Translations under genes and position numbers: made by a program
In this document: positions 44,805 to 53,042 of the stretch, piece after piece
Layout of the letters: each line of letters starts with the position of its first letter
How positions within the stretch are numbered: position 1 is the first letter of the stretch
DNA from: Acidimicrobiia bacterium
GTDB taxonomy: Bacteria > Actinomycetota > Acidimicrobiia > Acidimicrobiales > Poriferisodalaceae
Assembly: GCA_022821985.1 (NCBI GenBank)
Contig: JAJECP010000021.1
Coordinates: forward strand, 1-64,000
Length of the DNA: 64,000 nucleotides
Direction: 5' to 3'
The notes under the pieces: generated by a model
Database searches by the model: none
What the model was told of the DNA's origin: nothing
Seen by the model: the letters and a program-made list of their open reading frames with translations, nothing else

Positions 44805-45922
44805 CCACGCTGGCCATTGCGGTGGGTCTGGTGCTCATCGTGTTCAACGGCGCCTTCGTCGCCATCGAGTTCGGCCTCATCGGCGCGAAGCGCGCCGTGG
44901 TGGACGGCGCCGCAGCGACGGGCAAGCGTTCGGCCCTGGCAGCGCAGCGCATGCAGTCCGATGTGCTGACCACGCTCGGGGGAGCGCAGTTGGGCATCAC
45001 CCTGTGCTCGCTGGCAGTGGGTCGCCTGACTGAGCCGGCCATCGCCAGGCTGATCGAGAGCGCCGTGCACGGGATCGTCGAGATCCCCGACGCCGTGCTG
45101 CACACCATCGGCTTCGGCATCGGGCTGGGCATCGTGACCGTGCTGCACATGGTGTTCGGCGAGATGGTGCCCAAGAACCTGGCGCTCATCGGGCCCGAGC
45201 GCACCCTGTTGGTGCTCGCCCGGCCCATGGCTGCCTACCTGTATGTGGCCCGTCCCATCGCCCGGGCGCTGCAATGGGTGGCAAATGGCATGACCCGCAT
45301 GCTCCGTGTCCAGCCGACCTCGGAACTGGCCGATGTGGCAACTCCTGCCGAGCTGACGCTCATGGCGCGCGACTCGCTGGCCGAGGGCCACATCGCACCC
45401 ACCGACGTCGCTCTGCTCGAACGGGCGATGCGTTTCGAAGCCACCACCATCAGCGAGGTCATGGCGCCAGCGGGGGAAGTCGCGGCCGCGCGCCTTGCCG
45501 ATGGGATCGCCACGGTCGAGCAGCAGTTCGCTCGGACGGGCCACTCGCGGCTGGTGGTGCTGGGCAGTGGTCCCGACGATGTGCGGGGAATGCTGCACAG
45601 CAACGATCTGGCGGCGTTCGTCGAGCGTGATGCCGTGGATCTGGCCGCGGCGGACCGGATGGTCGCTGCGACCCGGCCCGCGGGCCGCGGCCTCGTGCGC
45701 TGGATGCTGCAGTTCGGTCCCGACGTGGCGCTCGATGAGGCACTGCGCCGCATGCAGCGCGCTCGCATCCATCTCGCCGTCGTCGCCGATGCACAAGGGC
45801 GCACGCTCGGGGTCGTTGCGCTGGACGATCTGCTGCGCAGCCTGATCGGCGAGCCGGACGCCGGCATCCCAGATATTGCGAGGACTGGTGGGCCCGGGGG
45901 TGGCACACTCCCTTCTGACTAG
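44801..45922 (+). CDS. CNNM/CorC-like membrane protein, second copy
   Basis: 373 residues, a diverged relative of the preceding gene. The DUF21 part is clear (VLIVFNGAFVAIEFGLIGAKR, GAQLGITLCSLAVGR, FGEMVPKNLALIGPER). The CBS pair is more diverged and the C-terminal CorC_HlyC domain is missing. Tandem pairs of this kind are common in actinobacteria. They may act as a heteromeric ion transporter. Confidence 0.85.
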   Translation: MTTLAIAVGLVLIVFNGAFVAIEFGLIGAKRAVVDGAAATGKRSALAAQRMQSDVLTTLGGAQLGITLCSLAVGRLTEPAIARLIESAVHGIVEIPDAVLHTIGFGIGLGIVTVLHMVFGEMVPKNLALIGPERTLLVLARPMAAYLYVARPIARALQWVANGMTRMLRVQPTSELADVATPAELTLMARDSLAEGHIAPTDVALLERAMRFEATTISEVMAPAGEVAAARLADGIATVEQQFARTGHSRLVVLGSGPDDVRGMLHSNDLAAFVERDAVDLAAADRMVAATRPAGRGLVRWMLQFGPDVALDEALRRMQRARIHLAVVADAQGRTLGVVALDDLLRSLIGEPDAGIPDIARTGGPGGGTLPSD

Positions 45923-45982
45923 GCCCTGCTGGTTAGGCTTCGCCGCTCGTTGCGAGGCCCCGTGCGGCCGAGGCCCCACATC

Positions 45983-47611
45983 ATGACTTGGATCGACAAA
46001 GCGCTCGACGGCTGCTCTGGGCAGGTCGTGATCAATGACTCCAAGACGCCCAGCGGCCGTGCGCACGTCGGTTCGCTGCGTGGCGTGCTGATCCACGACG
46101 CGTTGGCCCGGGTGGCCCGTGAGCGCGGCCTGGACACGATGTTCATGTACGGCTGCGACGACATGGATGCGGTCGACGAGATTCCGCACGGCACCGGTGA
46201 GCGCTTCGTGGAGCACTTGGGCAAGCCGCTGTGGGCGGCCCCGGCGCCCGAGGGTCTTCGAGGCGCTTCGATGGCAGAGGCGTACTTCGGCGAGTTCACC
46301 GGGAATTGGTTCGATACTGCTCGCATGCCGTCCGATTCCGCTGGCTCGCCAGCGGCGGCGGCGGGGCCGTTCGAGACGCTCGGCGTCGAGGTCGAGTTCT
46401 ACCGCATGAGCGACGTCTACCGGTCTGGCCGGCTCGACGACGTCATCGACACCTTCCTGCGAGCTGCGGCCGATGTGCGGCAGATCTACCTCAGGCTCAG
46501 CGGGGCCGAGCGTTCAGACGACTGGCTGCCGTTCCAGCCCATCTGCGAGCGGTGCGGCCGCATCGGCACCACCTACGCCTCCGATTACGACGGCGAAACC
46601 GTGGCGTACGAGTGCAGGCCCGATCTGGTGACCTGGGCCAAAGGCTGCGGGCACCGCGGCCGCATCAGCCCGTTCGGCGGCAACGGCAAGCTGCCGTGGA
46701 AGCTGGAGTGGGCCGCCAAATGGAAGCTCTTCGGCGTCTCGATCGAGGGTGCTGGCAAGGACCACATGGCCGCCAGCGGATCGCACGAGGTGTCCTCCGC
46801 GCTCGCCCGCCAAGTGCTCCGGTGCCCGGTGCCCGTGCCCGTGCCGTACGAGTTCTTCACGCTCGGCGGCGCCAAGATGAGTTCGTCGCGGGGCATCGGC
46901 ATGACCTCGTCAGACCTGGTCGAGATGCTGCCGCCCGAGCTGCTGCGCTATCTCGTGCTGCGAACACAGCCTCGGCGCTCCATCAATTTCGACCTTGACG
47001 TGCCCAGTCTCACCAAGGCATTTGTGGAGTATGAGCGGCTCTGGCGATCCGCGGCCGGCAGCGAACCTCGCCCCAACGACAGCCAGCTCTACTCGATGAC
47101 ACGTGCATCGCTGGGGCCAGATGTGCCGGCGGCGCCCGAGTTCAGCCCGCCGTTCGACTCGGTGCTGAGCCTCGCCCAGCAGCCGCACATGCAGCTCGCG
47201 GACCACGTCGCATCGCTCGGCGTCGATCTGTCTGCAGCAGAGTCGGAGTGGCTGTCTCGCAAGGAGGCCACCGCACGACGGCTGATGGCAAGCAGCCCCG
47301 AGCTCGCTGGTGTGGTCAAGATGCTCGATGCATCCGAGGCCTCGCAGCAGCGCAGTGCGCTGGACGAACGCCAGCGCAACTTCCTCGACCATTGCTTGCA
47401 GCGACTGAAGAATCTGCCCGAGTGGGATTCCAAGGCCATTCAGGACGAGATCTTTGAGTCGGCCCGCGATGTCGGGATCGACCCGCGCTCGGATGCAGCA
47501 CTCGTATTCGGAGCTCTGTATCAGGTGCTTTTCGGATCTGAGACTGGACCGCGAGCAGGCAGTTACCTGGCATTCCTCGGGCGCGAAGAAACACTCCAGC
47601 GATTGGGCTGA
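45983..47611 (+). CDS. lysS: Lysyl-tRNA synthetase, class I
   Basis: 542 residues of the class I (archaeal/spirochaete-type) LysRS. The HIGH-equivalent is in TPSGRAHVGSLRG, the KMSKS-equivalent is AKMSSSRG, and a zinc-type CERCGRIG lies between. It charges tRNA-Lys. ATG 45983 begins the conserved MTWIDKAL; an upstream TTG start is possible. A TAGGCT box near 45932 may be the -10. A class II LysRS is not seen in the window. Confidence 0.93.
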   Translation: MTWIDKALDGCSGQVVINDSKTPSGRAHVGSLRGVLIHDALARVARERGLDTMFMYGCDDMDAVDEIPHGTGERFVEHLGKPLWAAPAPEGLRGASMAEAYFGEFTGNWFDTARMPSDSAGSPAAAAGPFETLGVEVEFYRMSDVYRSGRLDDVIDTFLRAAADVRQIYLRLSGAERSDDWLPFQPICERCGRIGTTYASDYDGETVAYECRPDLVTWAKGCGHRGRISPFGGNGKLPWKLEWAAKWKLFGVSIEGAGKDHMAASGSHEVSSALARQVLRCPVPVPVPYEFFTLGGAKMSSSRGIGMTSSDLVEMLPPELLRYLVLRTQPRRSINFDLDVPSLTKAFVEYERLWRSAAGSEPRPNDSQLYSMTRASLGPDVPAAPEFSPPFDSVLSLAQQPHMQLADHVASLGVDLSAAESEWLSRKEATARRLMASSPELAGVVKMLDASEASQQRSALDERQRNFLDHCLQRLKNLPEWDSKAIQDEIFESARDVGIDPRSDAALVFGALYQVLFGSETGPRAGSYLAFLGREETLQRLG

Positions 47612-47637
47612 GCAGCGGGTGATGCCGTCTCCGCTGC
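47612..47637. terminator. Bidirectional hairpin between convergent lysS and fabI
   Basis: GCAGCGG (47612-47618) and CCGCTGC (47631-47637) are perfectly complementary, with a 12-nt loop. The hairpin starts directly after the lysS stop and ends 22 bp before the fabI stop. There is no T-tract. Confidence 0.55.
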
Positions 47638-47659
47638 GAGCGCAACGGCCTGTGCAGCG

Positions 47660-48439
47660 TCAGGCGCCCATGGCGTGGTAGCCGCCGTCGACATGCACGA
47701 TCTCGCCGGTGGTGCCGCCGAACCAGTCCGACATCAGTGCGAGAGTGCTGCGGGCCACGGCCTCGCTGTCGGTGATGTCCCAGCCCAGCGGCGCCCGTTC
47801 GGTCCATGCGTCTTCGAATTCGGCGAAACCGGGGATCGACTTGGCAGCCATGGTGCGGATGGGTCCCGCCGAGATCAGGTTCACCCGGATGCCCTGCGGT
47901 CCGAGCGACTTGGCCAGATAGCGCGCCGCTGATTCGAAGGCTGCCTTGGCCACACCCATCCAGTCGTAGACCGGCCAGGCCACGCTGGCATCGAAGGTGA
48001 GTCCGACCACTGAGCCCTTCGCTTCGGCCAGCAACGGCGCCAGCGGCGACGTCAGCGAAGCGAGGCTGTAGGCGGAGATGTTCAGCGCCGTGGCGACATC
48101 CTCCCAGGGGGCGTGGAGGAAGTTGCCGCCCAGGCAGCTCGCCGGCGCGAAACCGATGGCATGCAGCAGGCCGTCCAGTCGGCCCCAGCGCTGCTCCAGA
48201 TCGGCTCGCACAGCGTCGATTTCGTCGGGCAGGGTGACATCGCACGGCAGCACATCGGGCGGGTCGGGCAGTCGCCTGGCTGCTCGCTCGGTAAGCCGGA
48301 TGCCCCTGCCGGCGCCGGTGAGCACCACCTCGGCGCCGTGCTCCTGCGCCAAGCGCGCCACGTTGAACGCCAGCGAGGCATCGGTGAGCACGCCGGTGAT
48401 GAGGAATTTCTTGCCTTCCACGATTCCGCTGCCCGCCAC
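47660..48439 (-). CDS. fabI: Enoyl-[acyl-carrier-protein] reductase (NADH), FabI/InhA type
   Basis: 259 residues of the divergent SDR subgroup. GVLTDASLAFNVA replaces the classical glycine motif, HAIGFAPAS follows, and the catalytic Tyr and Lys are in YDWMGVAKAAFES (Y-x6-K). SAGPIRTMAAKSIPGF is the substrate-loop signature. It reduces the double bond in the last step of fatty-acid elongation. GGAGG lies 7 nt before GTG 48439. Confidence 0.93.
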   Translation of the reverse strand: MAGSGIVEGKKFLITGVLTDASLAFNVARLAQEHGAEVVLTGAGRGIRLTERAARRLPDPPDVLPCDVTLPDEIDAVRADLEQRWGRLDGLLHAIGFAPASCLGGNFLHAPWEDVATALNISAYSLASLTSPLAPLLAEAKGSVVGLTFDASVAWPVYDWMGVAKAAFESAARYLAKSLGPQGIRVNLISAGPIRTMAAKSIPGFAEFEDAWTERAPLGWDITDSEAVARSTLALMSDWFGGTTGEIVHVDGGYHAMGA

Positions 48440-48601
48440 GCTCTCGCCTCCGCTGGGTGTCTGGGCGCTGCCGCGTACAGCACCGTTCTTCGCCGGACGC
48501 TACCGCTGCGCAACGCGCCACTTGGGTGCCGCCGCCGGCGGGAGTGCACGTGATCCGGCGCGCCGAGGCCGAGCCACCGGGCGAGACGCCGGCCGGTCAC
48601 A

Positions 48602-48630
48602 TTGCCGTGGGGCGCGCTCGGCCGTACCGT
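48602..48630 (+). promoter_or_regulatory. Promoter of the F420/NADP reductase gene
   Basis: TTGCCG (48602-48607) and TACCGT (48625-48630) with a 17-bp spacer. The predicted start is at or next to GTG 48638, implying leaderless translation. Confidence 0.55.
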
Positions 48631-48637
48631 GAGCGCC

Positions 48638-49444
48638 GTGCCGGCAGATGCAACCCCCAACGGGTCCGCTGACGGGGTCGCAGCAGCGAGTCCCTCGAGC
48701 AGTGCCGAACCCACCCGGATCGGCATCATCGGCGGCACCGGGCCCGCGGGCGCCGCATTGGCAGCCCGGCTGGCCGACATCGGCTGCGAGATCACGCTGG
48801 GCTCGCGTTCGAAGTACCGGTCGATGGAGGTGGTGGACAACATCGTGGATCGGTGGCCCGACCGCCGCCTGCGCATCCATCCCGGCGCCAACAGCCTCGC
48901 TGCGGCCGAGCCCACGGTGGTGATCGCAACGCCCTGGGATGCGGCGGCGATTACGGCACGGGACGTGGCCGAGCACCTGCGCGGCAAGGTGGTGGCCACC
49001 ATGTCCAACGCGCTGGCCCGCGTCGACGACGAGTTCGTGCCGCTCATCCCGCCGAGAGGCTCCGTGGCTGCGTCGGTGCAGGCCACCCTGCCTGAGTCGC
49101 GGGTTGCTGCAGCCCTCCAGCACGTGCCCGCGACCGAGCTCGGCAATCTCGACGAGCCGGTGCACGGCGACATCCTCATCTGCAGCGACCATCGCGAGGC
49201 CACGTGGCACATCGCCGAGATCGTGGACCGCATGCCCGGCGCACGGGCGCTCGACTGCGGCAATCTGTCCAACGCTACCGCCATCGAAGCGTTCACTGCT
49301 GTGCTGATGCAGCTCAATACCCGGTACCGCACCCGGGTCGCGCTCCGCCTCGTGGGTCTGGATCACGTGCCGATCAGCGTGCTGGGCGGCGGGCCGAGCG
49401 GTGCCGATGTGGCCCAACCGGCCGCTGAGACCGTCCCCGACTGA
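48638..49444 (+). CDS. npdG: F420-dependent NADP reductase (NpdG-like)
   Basis: 268 residues. IGIIGGTGPAGAALAARLADIG is the Rossmann start, described here in two parts, with the NADP-phosphate-binding TLGSRS after it. VVIATPWDA, GKVVATMSNAL and RALDCGNLSNA are shared with NpdG/Fno and related F420-linked oxidoreductases, which exchange hydride between F420 and NADP(H). The first ~28 residues are a disordered Ala/Ser/Pro leader, unusual for the family. GTG 48638 is chosen from the promoter spacing. Confidence 0.8.
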   Translation: MPADATPNGSADGVAAASPSSSAEPTRIGIIGGTGPAGAALAARLADIGCEITLGSRSKYRSMEVVDNIVDRWPDRRLRIHPGANSLAAAEPTVVIATPWDAAAITARDVAEHLRGKVVATMSNALARVDDEFVPLIPPRGSVAASVQATLPESRVAAALQHVPATELGNLDEPVHGDILICSDHREATWHIAEIVDRMPGARALDCGNLSNATAIEAFTAVLMQLNTRYRTRVALRLVGLDHVPISVLGGGPSGADVAQPAAETVPD

Positions 49445-49498
49445 TCCGGCCTGGCTGGTCCGATGAGCCGGGCTCTGCAAGCAGGGCGATGAAGCTGG

Positions 49499-50617
49499 AT
49501 GAAGCTGTACGAAACCCAGCAGCGAGCCGTCGTGCCGCTCGACGCGCAGCCGGGGCGCACCGTGCGGATGTACGTGTGCGGCATCACGCCCTACGACGCC
49601 ACCCACGTCGGTCACGCTGCCACGTTCCTGGCCTATGACGTGCTCCAACGCCGACTGCGCGACCTGGGATGCCGCACCCGCTGCGTGCGCAACATCACCG
49701 ACGTCGACGACGACCTGCTGTCGCGGGCGCGTGCCATGGGCGTGCACTACCTCGACCTGGCGGCAGGGTCGCTCGCCGCATTCGACGCAGACATGGCGGC
49801 GCTGGGCCTGCTGCCCGCCGACGCCGAGCCCCGAGCGACATCGGCAATCGCCGACATCCGGCGACTGATCGGACGGCTGCTCCGCAGCGGCCACGCCTAT
49901 CGCACGAGCGACAACGTGTACTTCGACGTCTCGGCCGCACAGAGCTTCGGCGAGCTGAGCGGCCTCGATGCCGCCGAGATGGTGGAGCTGGCGCGCAGCC
50001 GTGGCGGCCGGCCCGACGACCCCGACAAGCGCAACCCGCTCGACTTCGTGCTCTGGCAGCGTTCGGCGCCCGGTGAGCCCGAGTGGTCCTCTGCGTGGGG
50101 TCTCGGCCGTCCGGGATGGCACGTGGAGTGTTCGGCGCTGGCGCTGGAGCATCTCGGCGAGACGGTCGACGTGCACGGCGGCGGCAGCGACCTGGTGTTC
50201 CCGCACCACGAGTGCTCGCGGGCGCAGTCGGAGGCCGCTACCGGGCGACCGTTCGTGCGTCACTGGATGCACACGTCGATGGTGCGGCACGGCGGCGCCA
50301 AGATGGCCAAATCGGCGGGCAACCTGGCGTTCGTGGCCGACCTGCGGGCGCGCTGGGAGCCCATGGCAGTGCGTCTGGCGTTGCTGGGCGCGCACTACCG
50401 GTCAGATTGGGACTGGTCCCCCGAGCTGGTTGCCGATGCAGCCCGCCGTCTCGAACGCTGGCGCGCCGCGGGCCGCGGCGATGGTGCGCTGGCACGGGTG
50501 CGCGAGCGTCTCGACGATGATCTCGACACACCGGGTGCCCTCGCCGAAATCGACGCTGCCGCCGAAGCCGGTGAGCCGGTCAGCGACGCTGCAGCCCTGC
50601 TGGGCGTGGTCTTATAG
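49499..50617 (+). CDS. mshC: Mycothiol ligase MshC (cysteinyl-tRNA synthetase-like)
   Basis: 372 residues. MYVCGITPYDATHVGHA has the zinc Cys and the HIGH-equivalent, GWHVECSALALEHLG the second zinc ligands, FPHHECSRAQSEA the third, and AKMAKSAGN the KMSKS-equivalent. The GITPYDATH variant and the length (CysS is ~460 and has an anticodon-binding tail) point to MshC, which couples cysteine to GlcN-inositol. A short CysS cannot be fully excluded. The phosphatidylinositol block follows closely, and both pathways draw on inositol. Confidence 0.88.
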   Translation: MKLYETQQRAVVPLDAQPGRTVRMYVCGITPYDATHVGHAATFLAYDVLQRRLRDLGCRTRCVRNITDVDDDLLSRARAMGVHYLDLAAGSLAAFDADMAALGLLPADAEPRATSAIADIRRLIGRLLRSGHAYRTSDNVYFDVSAAQSFGELSGLDAAEMVELARSRGGRPDDPDKRNPLDFVLWQRSAPGEPEWSSAWGLGRPGWHVECSALALEHLGETVDVHGGGSDLVFPHHECSRAQSEAATGRPFVRHWMHTSMVRHGGAKMAKSAGNLAFVADLRARWEPMAVRLALLGAHYRSDWDWSPELVADAARRLERWRAAGRGDGALARVRERLDDDLDTPGALAEIDAAAEAGEPVSDAAALLGVVL

Positions 50618-50779
50618 GCTCTTGGATAGGAGGACCGGCCCGCTGTGTCGCTTGGCAGAGCCAGCGGGCCAGTCCCTCCGGCACCCTACGTTCCGGGTTG
50701 CAGTCGACTGCTGTCGATTTCGCTGCGCTTGCTAGAGCGCAGCAGGGCCGGTCTCAGAGCGCAGGTAGCGTTGGCCGCG

Positions 50780-51376
50780 ATGGCCGAGCCAGACGAACTT
50801 GGCGAGGTACGCGACGAGCTTCCGGAGGACTTGGACCGAGGATTTGTCGGCGCGTACAAGTTCCCCGACAATTCGCGGCGCAAGATCACCGGCGCGTTGT
50901 GTTTTGCGGTGGGCGTCTGGGCCGCCACGGCAGCGCTCGCATGGGGCGGCGATGCGGTGCTGCTCAACACCGGGGTGGCCACCGGCGGCGTGCTCCTTGC
51001 TCTCGTCGGCATCTACCAATTCGCAGCGGGTCGCCGGTTTGCGGTCAACGAGAACGAGGCGCTGGTTGCCGCCGTCGCCGACGTCGGTTTTGCTGTGGGG
51101 CACGCCAGCGCCCAGCTCGGCTGGCGCGGCTGGATGAGCCGCCCGACATGGCGGGTGCTCGTCTATTCGGCGGAGGATCCGCCTGAGCAGCGCGGCTTGG
51201 TGCTGGTGGACGCTCTGAACGGAGCTGTGCTGGAGAAGTGGGTCGAAGACAATCCCGAGACGTGGATCGAGACGGCCTCGGACCCTGATGCTGCCGACGA
51301 GCATGAGGCCGCTGCCGACGAGGATCAGGCCGGCATCGAGACAAGCGCGGCGACGGCGTCCGGCGACGGGGGCTGA
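50780..51376 (+). CDS. Hypothetical membrane protein with two transmembrane helices
   Basis: 198 residues. ITGALCFAVGVWAATAALAWG and VLLNTGVATGGVLLALVGIYQFA are adjacent hydrophobic helices, followed by a cytoplasmic-like domain (WRVLVYSAEDPPEQRGLVLVDALNG) and an acidic Asp/Glu/Ala tail. Function unknown. ATG 50780 lies 8 nt behind a TAGCGT box (50766-50771). The gene is 2 bp upstream of the phosphatidylinositol phosphate synthase gene, so it heads this operon. Confidence 0.72.
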   Translation: MAEPDELGEVRDELPEDLDRGFVGAYKFPDNSRRKITGALCFAVGVWAATAALAWGGDAVLLNTGVATGGVLLALVGIYQFAAGRRFAVNENEALVAAVADVGFAVGHASAQLGWRGWMSRPTWRVLVYSAEDPPEQRGLVLVDALNGAVLEKWVEDNPETWIETASDPDAADEHEAAADEDQAGIETSAATASGDGG

Positions 51377-51378
51377 CG

Positions 51379-51972
51379 GTGTTCGACGGCAAGTTCCGCA
51401 AGGGCGTCGACAGCGTCACGGCGCCGATCGGGCGTGGCCTCGCGGCGATCGGCCTGAGCGCAGACGTGCTTACCGGGTTCGGCCTCGTCATGTCGGCTGC
51501 CAGTGCCATCGCCATCGGCGCCGGCCGGCTCGTGCTGGGAACCGTGCTGCTGGTGATCACCGCGCTCTCGGACCTCCTCGACGGGCCGGTCGCAGCAGCC
51601 CGGGGCACCTCGTCGAGCAGGGGCGCTTTCTTCGACTCGACGGCAGACCGGGTCACCGACGGCCTGCTGCTCGGCGGCATCGCGTGGTATCTCGCCGGTG
51701 AGCACGGCGCGCAGTGGGCGGTGCTGCCGATGGCAGTGCTCGGTGTCAGCGCAGTGATCTCCTACGAGCGAGCCAAGGCCGAGCTGCTGGGCTTCGAGGC
51801 CAAGGGCGGGCTGATGGAGCGTGCTGAGCGGACGGTGGTGCTGGCCGTCGCAGTCGCCTTCGAAGTGCTGCTCATTCCATTGCTCTGGGTGCTGCTGGCG
51901 CTGTCGGTGGTGACTGCGGTGATGCGCTTTGTGAAGGTGTGGTGCCAAGCCAGCGCACGCATGTCGCAGTGA
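51379..51972 (+). CDS. pgsA1: Phosphatidylinositol phosphate synthase-like CDP-alcohol phosphotransferase
   Basis: 197 residues with about six transmembrane helices. The CDP-alcohol motif reads SDLLDGPVAAARGTSSSR then GAFFDSTAD: D65, D68, G69, A72, G82, D86 and D90 fit D-x2-D-G-x2-A-R-x8-G-x3-D-x3-D, but the Arg is Ala73. Position between an inositol-linked gene and a PatA/PimA pair matches pgsA1 of mycobacteria, which joins inositol-1-phosphate to CDP-diacylglycerol. The stop overlaps the next gene by 4 bp. Confidence 0.82.
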   Translation: MFDGKFRKGVDSVTAPIGRGLAAIGLSADVLTGFGLVMSAASAIAIGAGRLVLGTVLLVITALSDLLDGPVAAARGTSSSRGAFFDSTADRVTDGLLLGGIAWYLAGEHGAQWAVLPMAVLGVSAVISYERAKAELLGFEAKGGLMERAERTVVLAVAVAFEVLLIPLLWVLLALSVVTAVMRFVKVWCQASARMSQ

Positions 51973-52967
51973 ACGCAGCGCCGCTTCGCGGGCGTGTGCG
52001 CGGCCTCCTTCGTCCCGTGCGAGGGCGTGACATGGCTCGCCGCCCGGTAGGGCGGGACAAGGCGATAGTGCTGGGGTACCAGGCAGGGGCATCAGCCGCC
52101 CGGCTGGCCCCGCTGTGGCTCACCGAGCGTGTGGCCGAGCTGGCCGGACCGGTACTCGCCCGGCTGATGCCTGCCAAGGCGGCGATGGTCCGGCGGCATC
52201 AGGCCCGCGCGCAACGCTGGGCCGCAGACTCGACGGACGATCTCGACCGGGCCACAGCGGCTGCGTTCAGCTCCTATGCCCGCTACTGGCTGGAATCGTT
52301 CCGCCTGCCCGCGCTGAGCGAGCTCACCTTGGACCGGGGCATCGACGTGCCGGCGTATCACCATGTGGAGGAAGCCCTCGAACGCGGCAACGGCGTCATC
52401 TTGGCCCTCCCGCACCTCGGGGGCTGGGAGTGGGCCGGGTTCTGGATGGCCACGGTCAATCGACTGCCGATCACCGTGGTGGTGGAGCCGCTCGACCCGC
52501 CTGAACTGTTCGAGTGGTTCGCCGACTTCCGTGAGCGATTGGGCATGCGGGTCGTGCCGCTCGGGCCGAACGCGGGACGCGAGGTGCTCGGCGCCCTGCG
52601 ACGGAACGAGATCGTCTGCCTGCTGTGCGACCGCGACCTCACCAACGACGGCGTCGAGGTGACCTTCGGGGATGAGCGAACAACCCTGCCGGCGGGCCCG
52701 GCAATGCTGGCGCTGCGATCAGGCGCTGCCCTGCTGCCGACCGCTGTGTACTTCCGCCCCCGGGGCAGGCACCTGGGCACGGTTCGGCCGCCGATCGATG
52801 TCACGCGGCACGGCCGCCTGCGCGACGACGTGACTGCCGTCACCCAGCGACTCGCCGACGATCTGGTCACGCTGATCGCCGCAGAACCGCACCAGTGGCA
52901 TCTCTTCGGCCCGAATTGGCCATCAGATCGCCTCGCCGGATCAGGCGACGCGGGCGAGGCGCCATAA
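51969..52967 (+). CDS. patA: Phosphatidylinositol mannoside acyltransferase (PatA/LpxL-HtrB family)
   Basis: 332 residues. The acyltransferase motif H-x4-E is seen in ALPHLGGWEWAG, and CDRDLTNDGVEVTFGDE and PAGPAMLALRSGAALLP are further family blocks. In mycobacteria the enzyme in this position acylates the mannose of PIM1/PIM2. It overlaps pgsA1 (GTGA) and is followed by pimA, preserving the mycobacterial order pgsA1-patA-pimA. Confidence 0.85.
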   Translation: MNAAPLRGRVRGLLRPVRGRDMARRPVGRDKAIVLGYQAGASAARLAPLWLTERVAELAGPVLARLMPAKAAMVRRHQARAQRWAADSTDDLDRATAAAFSSYARYWLESFRLPALSELTLDRGIDVPAYHHVEEALERGNGVILALPHLGGWEWAGFWMATVNRLPITVVVEPLDPPELFEWFADFRERLGMRVVPLGPNAGREVLGALRRNEIVCLLCDRDLTNDGVEVTFGDERTTLPAGPAMLALRSGAALLPTAVYFRPRGRHLGTVRPPIDVTRHGRLRDDVTAVTQRLADDLVTLIAAEPHQWHLFGPNWPSDRLAGSGDAGEAP

Positions 52968-52986
52968 AAGCAAGCCCCGAACGGCC

Positions 52987-53016
52987 TTGTTGTGGCATCT
53001 GTGCCGCGCCTAGCGT
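52987..53016 (+). promoter_or_regulatory. Candidate pimA promoter
   Basis: TTGTTG (52987-52992), 18-bp spacer, TAGCGT (53011-53016). A short leader carries GAGGAG (53030-53035), 7 nt before the GTG of pimA. So pimA may be transcribed on its own as well as with patA. Confidence 0.45.
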
Positions 53017-53042
53017 CGCGTTCGACTGTGAGGAGCGGCTGA

